Shown here: piece after piece, positions 23,749 through 36,310 of the stretch
Numbering within the stretch: position 1 is the first letter of the stretch
How the letters are laid out: the number at the start of each line of letters is the position of its first letter
From: Cyprinodon diabolis
Lineage: Eukaryota > Chordata > Actinopteri > Cyprinodontiformes > Cyprinodontidae
Length of the DNA: 64,000 bases
Assembly: GCA_030533445.1 (NCBI GenBank)
Contig: CM060076.1
Span: 4,592,501-4,656,500 of the forward strand
Direction of reading: 5' to 3'
The notes under the pieces: model-generated
Told to the model about the DNA's origin: nothing
The model's database searches: none
What the model saw: only the letters and a program-made list of their open reading frames with translations
Position numbers and translations under genes: made by a program

Positions 23749-23875
23749 TTGATGTATGTGTTGGCGTTGCCTTCAGGAAAGACGTAAGGGTGTTTCTTCC
23801 TGAACACGTGGCCCACCCGACTGCAGGGCAGTATCTCCAAACTGCCACCACACTGCCAAACCCGGAACGAGATCT
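23749..23875 (-). CDS. galnt14: galnt14-like exon ([10 protein letters not shown] / GHVFRK motif)
   Basis: A 127-bp exon encoding 41 codons with two bases at each end: [17 protein letters not shown], then [18 protein letters not shown] and NANTYI. The His in VGHVFRK is the third Mn2+ ligand in the characterised GalNAc-Ts, and the Trp/Cys-rich FRVWQCGG segment is near-invariant. [17 protein letters not shown] is what I recall for GALNT14; GALNT16 has RHPYNFPEGNALTYIR. That makes this one of the better exons for telling the two apart. The acceptor is TTTTGTCTGCAG and the donor GTAAGAC. Phases match the flanking exons. Confidence 0.95.
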
Positions 23876-25104
23876 CTGCAGACAAAAAGACACATTTTAA
23901 TCCTATTCTGTCATGATTCGTTTTCTTAGAGCAGGCTGAAACTGTAAAACAGTTTACAACTTGAGGTTTATCTATTATGAAAGTCTCAAAATAATAATTT
24001 TTCAACTGAAAGTCAGAAATGAGAGACATTACATTGAGCTCTTAAACTATGCTAGGAGCCATGAGCAGCAGCATATAAACGATGCATATATTACAATGCA
24101 TAACAATATTTTCGCCTAACAAAAAACTGGGTCTATTGGAATCCTTGAAGGCCAATGGGGAGATTTTATCTTGTGAAAACATACCAATTATTCTCACATT
24201 CAAAACACTAACTACACAAGAAAAAGGGATGCACATTCAAAATGGCTCCGCTGTGCCCCGTATCTCTGTTGCTCTTATTTATGAGTGTTAAGCTGGGGTT
24301 CAAATTCAATACCTTGGATAGTATTACAGTACTTTTCCAGGCATAGAAAGGTTTACATCCTCTCTCGCTCCACATTTAAAGCAATATTAAAACTAAAAGA
24401 TTTCTAATGATTTTCATATATGGGAGAGGTTGCACATGATCAATGCCCCATAACAGAATATTTCAGCACTGATCAGCACATAGAACACTCATCCCTTCAG
24501 GCTCAAAGGAGGCTTGTGTGATTGAATGCAAATGAAGTCAAAGCATTATTGTAGGTTTCAGGGATGACCTGAGGACCAACTGAGCCTAAACAATGAGATC
24601 AGCACATTACCACAAAAGACCATCTCAGAATACTGGTTGGCTGTTAGCTGCTGATGTGGCTTAAGTTAAGATATGCTAAGAGGTTTCTATAGGAACTAAT
24701 TTGTAAACAGGTCTCTGTTTAAAACGAGATTTTGGATCTCATTGAGACTGCCTGTATAAATAAAGGTTAAATTGATAAGAAGATGTTTTTGTTTTTATTA
24801 TTGTGGAATACCTCTATGTAATCTAAGATCAAAATATTTAATAAATGATTGATTAGTCCTGAAGTGGAAAAATCAATCACTGAACAATCTCAAAATGGCA
24901 ATATTTATAAAACCTTTAACCAGTTTGTAAAAGCACCGAAGGGAGGAACTAAAAAGACATTATAGCATTAAGGTCCATCTAAGAGTACAAAAAATATGTA
25001 TATTTAAAAAAATAAGAAATAATAATAATAAAAAAAAAGACCTTTTAAATCTGGACTGAAAAAGTCAAATGTTTAGAGATTCTTTGAAAAAAAGTTTGCG
25101 TAGG

Positions 25105-25764
25105 TTTTTTTTTTTGTTTTGTTTTTCTCTTCCTCCACCACCAGGTGGTGCCCTGTCCTCGTTGGTCCTCCTGCACACCTGCGGCTGGTTGACTCATCAC
25201 TGAGGAGTATTTGAACAGTGGACTGTCACCACCTCGAGGCCAGAGTGTTTGCCAGTTTTGGGTACCCTAGGCAAGCTAAGATTAGCTGAGTCTAACTTGA
25301 GCTTTGTTTCTCTGAGTCTAATATTGTTTTTGTCTTTGTTCTTCAGCAGAAATCCTTCCTGCAGACTGGATGCTTGGGCTTCTACCCCCTGGAAGGATTG
25401 TTTGTTCACACACTGAGCAGAGGAAAAACTTCTACACGTACCATTCAAGTTCCTACAGAAATCCAAGTTGCAGTCCGCTCCATTGCTCCTCAGGGTCTAA
25501 CCAAGTCCAACCTGGAGTGCAAAGCTAATTCCCGCTAATGTGAGTCCCGTTTCCACTATTATCAAGAACTCAGTCCAAATTCCTACGGACCCTGAACTAA
25601 CCCCTGTGAACTTCCCTTCTTACTTACTACAGTTCCGGTTCACCAGCTCTCTGAGTTCCAGAATCCATCTCGAATTGCTTGCTTCAATAAACCTGTTAAA
25701 CTTTTTCTCCTGGTTCTGAGTGGTTTACTGCATGTGGGTCAGAACTCTTAAAAACATCATGACA
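25105..25764 (+). mobile_element. LTR relic, family 2 (copy 1)
   Basis: Matches the 812-bp solo LTR at 56100-56911 in order: CACCAGGTGGTGCC, CCAGAGTGTTTGCCAGTTTT, CTTCAATAAACCTGTTAAAC (polyadenylation signal), GCATGTGGGTC, and an end in ATGACA. The first bases appear replaced by a T-rich tract, and no target duplication was found. Confidence 0.7.
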
Positions 25765-27505
25765 TTCTGGTTCATTAAACTTTTCCAAAGGAGAATTCCC
25801 AGTGTTCCGAAAAATATTTCAAAAATATTTAGCCTCCTCTGTCATTTTGAAACAAATATTGCGCATGTTCCTGTCTGTATTGTTACAGTCTATATGAATC
25901 TGTAACCATCGACACTATGGGGGCAGCCATGATGGATCACATACGTAAGGGTTCGTAGTATATCAACATGAAAATATAAAACCCTAAATTAAAGAAATCT
26001 CTTCTTTGATTTAAGTTATCTTTTCCTAAAGATCTAAAATGAAGGAATATAAATAAAATCCTTAGTATAGAACAAAAAAATAACTTATTAGAAACTTGGA
26101 CTTAATTGAAGGAGTGAATGGGAGGCTTTAAATCCATAGAGATAAGTTAGGGGGACTGGATTATCTTCATGCTAATCTGTTTTAGCTAAACAGAACTTTG
26201 TGATCTAGATGTCAGAAGAGAAAATTTTAAATTAACGTTGGAAGAATCCTGTTAGTTATTTGCAGCTCAGCCTCTTTTGTTGGATATATTAGTGGTTGTT
26301 TTCTATCTTTCTCTGATTGTCAAGTAGATCAAGCCTTCCTGAATATTTGATGATTTGCTTACAGATGAATTTAGCTTTTCTGGTGCTCAGTCATCATTTC
26401 ATCAACACTCTGCTTCCATGGCCTCCTTAAACGTTGGCTGCATCCCCGTTCTAAATGCAGCAGCAGCTCATGTACAACATACAACTGACTTTGCTATTTC
26501 AAAACAATGCTTGTGCGCACATTAATTCATAAAGCGTCTGTGGGTGAGTTCAGGCCGGGAGGGGGAACAAGTGTCCCCAAAAGAACCAAAGCTGGGAACT
26601 CTGAAATTTTTACGCCAAGAAAAGAAGAAGTGCTGCAGAGGAAGTGGAAATTAGAGCACGGGCCGAGTTTGATGAGTCGGAGGCAGGCATGGAAGAAGAG
26701 ATGAAACACCAGACAGAACAACGAGAACGAGAGGAGTCAGCAAGATGGGGAGATAACTGACACAGAGCGGGGAGACTGACAGAGACATGACAGAGAGCAA
26801 ATGAGAGTGTGTGCCAGGGAGGGAGGAAAACAGGCTAATAGTGTTTCACTGATCTGAGAAAAGCAGCAGCGGAGAAGCCAGAAAGCTCCAACACACACAG
26901 ATGGTGGGCTCAGGACGACTGGAGGCAGGTCGCAGGAGGAGAGCCAGATGTTACTGCGAGAAGAATGTCTGTTCCTGCCTTTTATCAGATGAGGGGAAAG
27001 TTCACCTTCAACTATCTGATACTGAAGGACTTCTACATTCTTAGCACTAAACTAATAAACTTAATTACTCTGCTTACGTCACATAGTTCCTTACATTTTA
27101 TGGCTGATGTTCCTTTAATTCCAGAAGAGTAACATACTGTCTTGTTATATGTTTCTAAAATCTTAGAGTGGTTTAATGAGGAAAGAAGAAATTTAGAAAT
27201 AATCCAAAATATATCTTTACTTTTCTAAATATATATGGACAATATTAAGAGAATAACTCAGTGAAATGTGTCGGTAATTGTTGCAAGCAAAGTACATTGT
27301 AAATGAGAATAAAATAAAGGTAATACAGATATGAAACTTTGAAGAAATAAACGTGTTTATCAAAAAAGGGTTTCGAGAGTAACTTTGGTGTTTTCTCAGA
27401 AAAAACAAAACAAGAAAAACATAAACTACCAAGCAAAAAAAAAACCCTTCATTTCAGATTTGGCTTAAATTCAAATAAGTACATTCTATAAAAACTGTAT
27501 TTTAT

Positions 27506-28028
27506 TTCAATTCAATTCAGTTTATTTATATAGCGCCAAATTCACAACACATGTCATCTCAAGGCACTTTACAGTTCAACCAGATCATACAGTCAAATTG
27601 ATACAAAGTTTTCTATCTAAGGAAAACCAGTTGATTGCATTGACTCATTGACTCAAATACAATCCCTCACACTAAGCATGCTTGCAGCGACAGTGGAGAG
27701 GAAAAACTCCCTTTTAACAGGAAGAAACCTCCAGCAGAACCAGGCTCAGTGTGAGCGGCCATCTGCCGAGGCCGACTGGGGTTCAAGGAGACAGAAGCAG
27801 AGACACAAAAAGCAGCTGTAAAAGGCAGCCCTGTCCAGGAAACACACAGCCAGGCAGATGAGCTCCGAGCCAGCTCCCATGCCAGAGGACGAAGAGAGCA
27901 CATCCACCCAGTCACAGGACCACACTGGAAAACAGGCCGATCTCCAACATCTATAAACAAGGGTGTTGATGGAAGCAGCACAGCTGATGTTTCTTTCCAG
28001 GATGACGTCACAGCCAAACAGGAACAGA
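27506..28028 (+). repeat. Family A repeat, copy 4 (longest, best preserved)
   Basis: From TTTATTTATATAGCGCC through TCATCTCAAGGCACTTTAC, GCATGCTTGCAGCGACAGTG, GAAACCTCCAGCAGAACCAG, GCCAGGCAGATGAGCTCCGA and CAACATCTATAAACAAGG to GATGACGTCACAGCC. It serves as the reference copy for the family, about 520 bp. Confidence 0.88.
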
Positions 28029-28493
28029 ATTCAAGGAAAAGAAAAAGTTATTTGCACAAATTGTTTTAACTTCTAGTAACTTGTCTAGAGAGAAGAAGTC
28101 TAAGGGCCAAAGCTAACTTTTCAGCAACAGTTTATAAGCATTCATAGTTTATGCACTAATTAATACGTTATAATAACTAGAAACTGCAGAGCATAACCAT
28201 GTTGCTTCTATAAGAGTTTTTATATTGGCTGTCAAAAGGTATAAACTTCCATCCTTGCAGGTGTAACATAGTTAATGTGTTATAGAATTCCACTTGTCAG
28301 CATTCCCAAGTTTGGGTTCATCGCTTATGGGTGAAACAGCACCCCCTTCTGGTGGTTTTCACGTTAAGTATAGTGAACTCGGACATCTCGTTGCCAGTTC
28401 ATGAGTGATGGGCGCGAGGTAGGTTCACTGAGCTTAACATTCCAGGAAAATTGTGTTAGCTTGATGCTAACATGTAATACTGTTCCTTGTAAG

Positions 28494-29784
28494 CAGTGAT
28501 GGGACTAACGGCGTTGAAAGTAACGGCGTTACTAACGTCGTTACCTTGTTTTAGTAACGAGTAATCTAACTAATTACTTTGACTGTAACTATAACGCAGT
28601 TACCATTGCAGACACCCCGTTACTGCGCGTTACTCAGGTCGCACAATGAACCTTTTTTCAAGATAGGACTCGTGCGCAGCTGCATGAAGCTGACTACCCA
28701 CCCACGTCAAAAAAACTCTGCAAATAGACTGAATGGTTAGTGCAACGTTAGTGCAGATTTGTGCAGAAAAAAATATTGTTTGTGCTACTTTTGTTTAAGA
28801 GATATTAAAGACTATTTTTTAGGTCATCCAGAGGTGCGCGCCTTGTCAAGAGAGAGGGGAGGATGAGAATGGCTGATGTATAGTGAGATTCCGTCTGTCA
28901 GTTGGGTAGGTGGGTGTTTCTGCTGGTGGGTGTTAACGTACAGCACACACAGAGAGATGGAGAGTGAGGATGACTCCAGCAGCAAAACAGCGTTTTCCTG
29001 ATGGAAATACCGGTGTTACGTCGAGCTGCGTTTCCCCATCAGATACGGTTTCCCCTGCATCTCCGCACAGCGCAGGCGGCACGATTCACCGCGCAAGCGA
29101 CAGGAAACGTGCATGCTCGCTAAAGGCGCGCAACAGTCGCCCTGTGCTCGCGCCGCAGAAGAACTATGGAGAGCTTGAACGATCAAATGAAAGGGAGAAA
29201 TCTGGATGGATGGATGGATGGATGGATGGATGGATGGATGGATGGATGGATGGATGGATACTCTGCCTTTTCAACCTACTGTATTTTTTATTTTAAACAT
29301 TATTTGATGGCCTTTGTGGCAGGGATGGAGATCCATATTTTATGTCATACGCAGAGTATACATCTAGATAGATAGATGATAGATAGATGTTGCAGTATCT
29401 ATAACAACCCAAACACACAGGATTTCAGAATTAGACATCCCCAGTTATTAATTTCACCAGATCTGAATGCCCTGTTAAAAAACTTCACATCGCGTTCCCC
29501 CTGATGTCATTTACGTTGAGTTGCAATAAATGCTAAACTCTCTGCAGGTTCTTGTCTTTGTTGTCCGCTCTATTCAGCTGGCTTTGGAAATACACCGCGA
29601 GAAGGTGGGGGCTGGGTGGTGAGGGTTGCGGGCCGAGAAACGCAAAAGTAACGCAATAGTTACTTTTACTAGTAAGTAGTTACTTTTATTGTGGAGTAAC
29701 TCAGTTAGTAACTCAGTTACTTTTTGGGAGAAATAACTAGTAACTATAACTAATTACTTTTTCAAAGTAACGTGCCCAACACTG
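28494..29784. mobile_element. Non-autonomous hAT element 2, 8-bp target duplication
   Basis: A 1291-bp segment with exact CTTGTAAG duplications at 28486-28493 and 29785-29792. The termini CAGTGATGGG and (reverse complement) CAGTGTTGGG are typical hAT ends, followed by many GTTACT / AGTAAC subterminal blocks. No transposase is readable: the interior holds a CG-rich segment (about 28960-29165), a (GGAT)14 array and a GATA-like stretch near 29365. Confidence 0.92.
29204..29259. repeat. (GGAT)14 microsatellite inside hAT element 2
   Basis: 56 bp of uninterrupted GGAT units. Every translated DGWM run here is an artefact of this array. Confidence 0.95.
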
Positions 29785-29792
29785 CTTGTAAG

Positions 29793-29996
29793 GTGCTGTA
29801 CCGGCTGTGATGAGCCTGATCGCTGATTGTTATTATTCTGTTCTGCACAGGTACATATTATTTTATTTCTTTGTATTTCTGTTTAATATTTAGGTATTTA
29901 AAACGGCTGTTGGCCAGTTCATGAGTGATGGGCGCTAGGTGCTGTACCGGCTGTGATGAGCCTGATCGCTGATTGGTATTATTCTGTTCTGCACAG
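29793..29996. repeat. 58-bp direct duplication next to hAT element 2
   Basis: 29793-29850 and 29939-29996 are identical but for one base (GCTGTACCGGCTGTGATGAG ... TTCTGCACAG). The sequence before the second copy (29911-29938, CCAGTTCATGAGTGATGGGC) also occurs at 28392-28420, before the hAT insert. The hAT element therefore landed in one unit of an older local duplication. Confidence 0.85.
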
Positions 29997-32191
29997 ATAA
30001 ACATTTCAATTCACCCTGTTTCCTGGCCGTCATTAACACAACGCAGATTCGAACCACACTATATGAAAGCGGGTACCGAGGGTACACAGGTAAAACAGAA
30101 ACATTTCTACAGTATACAGCACCATATATTTCTATATTGATCATAAACTGATAAATACTTTAAAGATGAAACAGTAAAATTATCAGTATTTAAAAAAAAA
30201 ACAAAGAAAATTGAGCCAAACCATCTTTTGTTAATTTTTGCTCACATATTATTGTTACTGTTGATGGTTAATCTTTTAACATCATCAGATGTTGTTAATA
30301 AATCCTGTTTGACTCCTTTCTGCTGCGCTACTGGTCCCAGTCAGAGACCCTGGAAGCCACAGCCTGCAGGTTAAAACAGCATCTAAAGGTCAAACTGGTA
30401 ATATGGAGTCTCTATGTTGAAGCACAGGAACCACTTTGGTCAAAGAAATCTAAAAAGTTTGACCTACTAGATCAATCTATGCACAGGTCCGTTAACAGGA
30501 ACCTCTGAGCTCTGGAAAATGAAACAGAAACTGCCTAAAAAGGCAAAAATCTAAAAACCTATTTGAAAGCAACATTTTATGATGCAGACACTGTGACTCA
30601 CGGTGTGTCAGGGTTTATCCTCATTTGTTTGATGGAGTTATTTACTAACTAAAATAGTAATTATAACAGCTGAATAATATTCAAATGCTCCTAAACAGAT
30701 AGCATGAAGGGGGTTGGGTGGAGATGGATGGTGGATAAAGGGTGAACATTTTCAGAGGTGCACCTCGGTCTGCCTCAGCTTACAGACAGCCAGAGAACAT
30801 GCTTCTGTTGTTGATATATTGGTTATCAATGTCTTCTCAGACAAACTTCCTCAGGTAAACTAATTTTTTTTTCACAGTAATAAGACTAAAAGCCTGATGA
30901 AGGAGGGGTTAAGCTAACAGAGCCTATTTATGAATGCCACAGTCCTCATTTCAGGTTCCAGTCCTGAAACATTGACCTTTACCGCACATCTTCCTCCCGT
31001 CTCTTCGTCCCATTCCTCTCTGCATGCTCTGAAAATATTATTATACCCAAAAAGGTCAAAAGAAGCTAAAGAAAACTTTCAAAAAATAAATCAAATGTTG
31101 TTTTTATTCAGTTGTCTGTTTCTTCTTCTGCCGGAAGAAATAATCTCATTATTGCCTAAAGAAACGTCTTAATCTGATTCTTTTCCAATCGATTGATATT
31201 GTCGGCGTTCCTCCAGCACCATCATTGATGTAACCATCAGAAAGACAAGTTACATCAAGCACTCACATATCAAAGCCCAATAAAAGGTCGCTTACAGTGC
31301 TCCAGACTGATGATGTCATCGATGTAAGTGATGTAATCCTCTAATATGTTTCAACATCTACTTTTCCCATCGAGCATGCAACTATGTGTCAGGTCTATGC
31401 ACCTAAAACATCATACATAAATGCAGGGAAAGAAAGAAGGCACAAAGACAATTAATTTAGTTTACTCGAGAGGAGAGCAGGAAGAGACTGCGGAGTTTAC
31501 AAATCTCAACCCACTCTGCAGTCCCATGAGGAATGGGGGGACACATAAGGAACTCAGACTTGCAGTCTCAGTAAACATGTCCTCTAAATCTCAGGGTTCA
31601 GTCAAAGTTTGAGCTGTTGAAGCTGTTCACCAAAGTTCAGCAGGTTTAGTGCTGCTCGTAGATCAACCACAACCTCCCCAAAAGCAAATCTACAAATCAC
31701 AGTATACTTCAGAAAAGATGGCTATAAACACATGTACATAGCACACAGCTTTATGCATGACAACACTACACAGATACATTTATATACAATTACAGTATTC
31801 TAACACTATGCTTGAGTTTATAAAAAACTGTTCATATGTGTTACACTTTTACACAGAAACAAATTGTCCTTTTCTAACTCTTGCTCCAGTTTGTGTTTTG
31901 GTCTGGACTTTGACTCTAACACAATGATGTACTTTGTTAAAAATAATTTTGTGGAACTAGAAAATGTGAGCAACAAATTACTGTCGCCAACATCACATTG
32001 GAGGAGCAAAGGCTCCATTCTGGAAGTGCACAGAACTCATGAGAAACAACCTTCCACTGAAACTCAAAAAGAAAATGCTAAAAAGCCCAGTGTTCTCACT
32101 AGTCCGCTACGGCTCCAAGTATTTTGACCAAGAAGAGAATCACGTCCTTCGAGCTTTGATGCTACCGGCACACTCTCAAAAACAGTTTGAT

Positions 32192-32507
32192 GGAGATGTT
32201 ACGCAACAAGGAAGTGCTACAAAGAATGGGAACAGAAAAACCAACTCTGCTAGACAAGATCATCAAAAGAAAGTTCCTGTACTTCGGTCATGCCAGCCGG
32301 GCCTAATCTGGTCTGGACTTGAAAATGATCGTGGCTCAAGGACATGCCAAACAGGGACGAGGCTTATAACACACAACGTGGATAGACGAGACAGAAGTGA
32401 TCACAGGGGAGAAGGACGTAAAGAGGAACATGTCGAAGGCCGAGAACAAGGAAGAATGGCTCAATGCATTGGAGACCCACGATCGAAACCGGTCAGGGTG
32501 AAGAGTA
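32192..32507 (+). pseudogene. LINE reverse transcriptase C-terminal relic
   Basis: Frame starting at 32192: MEMLRNKEVLQRMGTE, LLDKIIKRKFLYFGHASR, then after two stops TTWIDETEVITGEKDV and AENKEEWLNALETHDRN. The KIIKRKxxYFGHxxR ... WxDxxxxxTG ... W arrangement is the C-terminal end of non-LTR retrotransposon ORF2 proteins. Two in-frame stops show it is dead. Confidence 0.65.
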
Positions 32508-32667
32508 AGAGTAGTAAAATGATTTCATGTTAACTCTGGATGTTTGTTCTGCTGGAAGTCTGACGTCTTCTGAAGCCTTCATCGGGTGTAATTTGCAGAG
32601 CTGCACTGAATTTACCTCAATTCATCTTCTAATTACCTCTTAAAGCGTTTTTTAAATGTAGCATGAT

Positions 32668-33157
32668 TTGTTGAAAATAAATAACTTAACAGCAATGCAA
32701 ACTACCCTCATCTATGGTCATGAACTCTGGGTCATGACCGAAAGAACAAGATCGCGGATACAAGCAGCCGAAATGGGTTTCCTCCGTAGGGTGGCTGGGC
32801 TCTCCCTTAGAGATAGGGTGAGAAGCTCGGTCATCCGGGAGGGACTCGGAGTAGAACCGCTGCTCCTCCATGTCGAGAGGAGCCAGTTGAGGTGGTTCGG
32901 GCATCTGGTTAAGATGCCTGGACGCCTCCCTGGTGAGGTGTTCCGGGCACGTCCCACCGGGGGGAGGCCCCGGGGAAGACCCAGGACACGCTGGAGAGAC
33001 TATGTTTCTCGGCTGGCCTGGGAACGCCTTGGGGTTCCTCCTGAAGAGCTGGAAGAAGTGGCTGGGGAGAGGGAAGTCTGGGCCTCCCTTCTTAAGCTGC
33101 TGCCCCCGCGACCCGACCCCGGATAAGCGAAGGAAGATGGACGGATGGATGGATGGT
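32668..33157 (+). mobile_element. Rex3/RTE-like LINE 3' end with GGAT tail
   Basis: The coding part 32683-33126 reads IYGHELWVMTERTRSRIQ, FLRRVAGLSLRDRVRSSVI, QLRWFGHLVKMPGRLPGE, then GGRPRGRPRTRWRDYVSRL to LLPPRPDPG and a stop. It is followed within 15 bp by a short GGAT repeat tail (33136-33157). A very short 3' UTR and a GATG-type tail are known for the fish Rex3 (RTE) family. The copy is 5'-truncated: no reverse-transcriptase core or endonuclease. It ends about 100 bp from the exon at 33261-33364. Confidence 0.75.
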
Positions 33158-33260
33158 AATGCATCCTTTTCCCTTAAAATCTATTAATTGTCCAACATGC
33201 AACAGATTGTGACTGACTGTATTTTCTTTATTTTTTTCTTATGCAAGTGCGATCACTCAC

Positions 33261-33364
33261 CAAAGTTTTCTCCACCCCAGATGTCCATCGCCGTGTCGTA
33301 TTTCCCCAGATGATTGAACCAGGACCTGTCAATCACAAAAAGCCCGCCTGCGATGATCGGAGTC
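33261..33364 (-). CDS. galnt14: galnt14-like exon (TPIIAGG / WGGEN motif)
   Basis: A 104-bp exon encoding [16 protein letters not shown], then [18 protein letters not shown], with one base borrowed at each end. It carries the Gal/GalNAc-transferase motif (DIWGGEN), which in this family shapes the acceptor and catalytic pocket. The acceptor is TTACCCAACAG and the donor GTGAGT. The leading G completes the Lys codon left open by the 39616-39700 exon; the trailing G starts the Glu codon completed at 23875. Residues [10 protein letters not shown] look like GALNT16, while GGLFVID fits GALNT14. LINE remnants (32192-32507 and 32668-33157) lie just downstream in the following intron. Confidence 0.95.
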
Positions 33365-34164
33365 CTGTTGGGTAAAACCAAAAGAATGTCAAAATGGATC
33401 GAAAAGGAAATAATAGATTTGATCCCAGTGTATAAAAAATACAGACAATTTAAAAATCATCCCTAAAAAGAAATACTGCATTTTGTATCATATTTAATCT
33501 AATCAAAAATAAACTACCTTCAGTTATTTTGCAAATTGTATTTTTTTTTTTTATCAGAATAAACCAACTCTTTTTGCTGTTTACAGAAACACAAACAAAC
33601 AAACCCAGTGAATCAGAAGCTGGGCAGAGTGACAAGCTGAAGGCCAACACACGCCATCAAATAGCCTCTCTTTATTAACAATTATCCAGCAAACGGCCCT
33701 CCGTGTAGCTCTGTGTGTGTCCGAACTGACATAAAAACCTTTAACAGCCTCCATTTGTCCTTGTGTGTTTAGAGGAATGTGACTGTATGAGTGCCTGAGT
33801 CTGAGGCTGCAGAAAGAGGGACATTAAATGATGCAATATAACTTGCCGAGCACATTAAATAAGACAGAATTTGTGGGTGTTTCCATTTGTCCTCTCTATT
33901 AATAAGAGCTGATAAAGAAAGGATGCAATAGATTAGGAGTTTCAAGGCTGATCAGACATCACTTAAAGCAAAGAGGTTGTTATTTGACCTTACAAAGACA
34001 ACCTGAAGACTGCAATAACTGCTACAATCTACTCGTTTCTACACAAGTAAAAACAGGGTGCTAACTCCAGACGTGCACCGGCCAGGATTAAACACCTTAA
34101 ATTAATATGTTGGTAGGATTTGACCTATAGTTTTAAATCTGCAGTTCATCAAACAGAAAGCATT

Positions 34165-34230
34165 GTTTTTATGAAGAAATGTGGCGGCAGCATCATGGTT
34201 TGGGGTAGTTTCACCAGCCAGACTGACTTC
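34165..34230 (+). pseudogene. Tc1 transposase fragment
   Basis: AAATGTGGCGGCAGCATCAT followed by GGTTTGGGGTAGTTTCAC matches the coding stretch for the GGGxxMVWGxF block of Tc1 transposases. Only this block survives. Confidence 0.6.
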
Positions 34231-34379
34231 CTGCGTATAATTCCTTTATGAAACGAGGAGGTGCAGCCCAATTTCACAGGTGGGAAAAATAAGGTCAGCA
34301 AATAACAGGCTATAATAATCAGATAACTACAGATATGATGAATAATAACATTAATTTAACGTTATTTATCTCGCATTGG

Positions 34380-34510
34380 AGAAAATTACCTCTGCATTTA
34401 ACCCATCCCCTTCGGGAGCAGTGTGAGGTTAAGGGTCTTGCTCAGAGACCCAGTGTGACTGCCTGTTTTATTGGGGCTCGAACCCAGAACTTCAGGATTA
34501 CAAACTATAT
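34380..34510. repeat. SINE-like repeat fragment
   Basis: CTCTGCATTTAACCCATCCC, GGAGCAGTGTGAGG, GGGTCTTGCTCAGAGACCC and GGGGCTCGAACCCAGAAC follow the order of a very common fish repeat ending in a B-box-like motif. Not a tRNA gene. Confidence 0.55.
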
Positions 34511-36310
34511 ACCCTAACCTTTAAGCCTCCACATCCGCAAAGAAAAGAAAAGAAAATCAAAAGTAGGAAGTAGATGTTTAGATCTTCCCAGACAGTCAGT
34601 AGCTCAGCTTAGTCTCTGCAGTTTGATTGCATCTGCAACTGAAATAAGCTGCAGGCATCCAGGTGAAGATAACAAAGTCATAGTGAACAAGTTATGGTCC
34701 AAATTAGTCGCATCAGTTTAGCACTAATAAATAAACACTTTACTTCCTGTATAACTGAGTTTGATTCAGAAACAGAGCAGCAGTTGCTCGTCTCCCAGAT
34801 GAAAAAGAATGATAATGAGTAATATTGTCTGGATCCTCTTGTTGATAATTAGCCCTGTCTAAGTTTGCCAAGGTCAGTGCAGCAATAACAGGTCAAAGCA
34901 AGGAGTTGCTGGGTTTTACTGATTGCTGTGATCAAGACATGCATCATTTGTCATCTAAACAACAGCAGGACACTTCAGCGGCATAATTAGCCAGAGCTGT
35001 CACAGAAAATATGAATGATACTATAATTTATTTCGTAGCTGTTTCAGATTGCAGGTTGTTTTGACAGAGTCATCTTTCTTTTCTGTATTTTTCTGACTTC
35101 CAATCTGTAAGAACTTCCTAAACACATTTTTTGTAGAGTTATATATAATGTTTTTTTTCCCTTAGCTGTATTATGACTTTATATCAGCTTGAAAGTCTTG
35201 ATCAAATATATAAACTGTGTTCATCCACATTTCTAAAGATTGTGGCAAATATTGCAGAGACATATGCAGATTAGGATCTATGGAATCCCTGAAAGGCAAG
35301 TGAAAAATAAAATATACAGACCTAAATATTTTTATTTTTTTTTTTTTTCTTGTTCAATCCTAAAAGTAAAAAAAAAAAGAAAAACTATGCAGACTATAAT
35401 ATTTAAATTTAGTTTATCAGCAAAAAAAAAAAAAACATAACCAATACAAAACTAATTTTTAGCTGCAAATATTTCCAGTTAACCAACATCTCACAAAAAA
35501 AGAAAAGAAAAACTTTTAAATTGTTAGTTTTCCTAGTTAAATATTTTTCCGTTAACCAAAATGTTACAAAGAAATAATTTAGTAACAAATACTGGACATT
35601 AATTTTTTGCCAATAGTTTTCAGATTTTTTTTTTTTTTTTTTTCAAAACCTCACAATAAATAAAAAAAAATAATAATAATCTGGTCATTTCTTTTGCTCA
35701 ACTAAAACCTTCCAAAAAACAAAAAAACATTATAACAATAACTCTAATTAAATTTTTGTTCTCAGTTATATTTTACTGTAAATCAACCAGAAGTATTATT
35801 TTTACACAGACTGCTGAAAGTGATTTATCAGAGAATATAAAGGTTATTACACATAAACAGAAGTGATTAAACGTTTCTGGTAAAGCTTGAAAATTAGAAC
35901 ATCAGGCTGAGGGTTAAACGCCCACAGTTACTTTTTCCAAGACATATTGAAGCATTTATTTCACCCTGAACAACCTGCATATTTGCTAATAGCTTGTAAA
36001 ACTGTGTCTAGAAGGTTAAATAAAACTAGAGTGGTAAATAGTTCTCAGGTTTTTGTGGTTGTTGTTTTGGGTTTCAGTTTTAAATAATGTTTCTTTATTT
36101 TCTGTAATTCCTCCTATTTTACAGATTTTTGACTCACATTAAAAGGGAGCCTTTCTGGTTATCCATGTTCGGTGTTACTTATTAGACGCAGCGACCCTCT
36201 CTCTACCGTGTTTTTTTTTGTTTTGTTTGTTATTTGTGAATATACTATTGCTGCTGTTTTTATTGCTTTTATTGTAATGTCTATAATCTATATTTATCTT
36301 ATCTTCTTTT

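Larger units (their letters stand above)
23876..33260. other. galnt14 intron between exons 33261-33364 and 23749-23875
   Basis: Holds an LTR relic (25105-25764), family A (27506-28028), hAT element 2 (28494-29784), a 58-bp direct duplication (29793-29850 / 29939-29996) and two LINE 3' remnants (32192-32507, 32668-33157). The stretches 23876-25100, 25765-27500 and 30000-32190 show no gene and no repeat I can name; 26560-26960 is purine-rich. Confidence 0.75.

Noticed and set aside
32039..32533. 164-aa open frame
   Set aside because: The frame has no recognisable motif; the LINE C-terminal motifs lie in another frame of the same stretch (32192-32507).
34480..34500. GGGGCTCGAACCCAGAAC as a tRNA T-arm
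   Set aside because: Part of a dispersed SINE-like repeat; no acceptor or anticodon stem.
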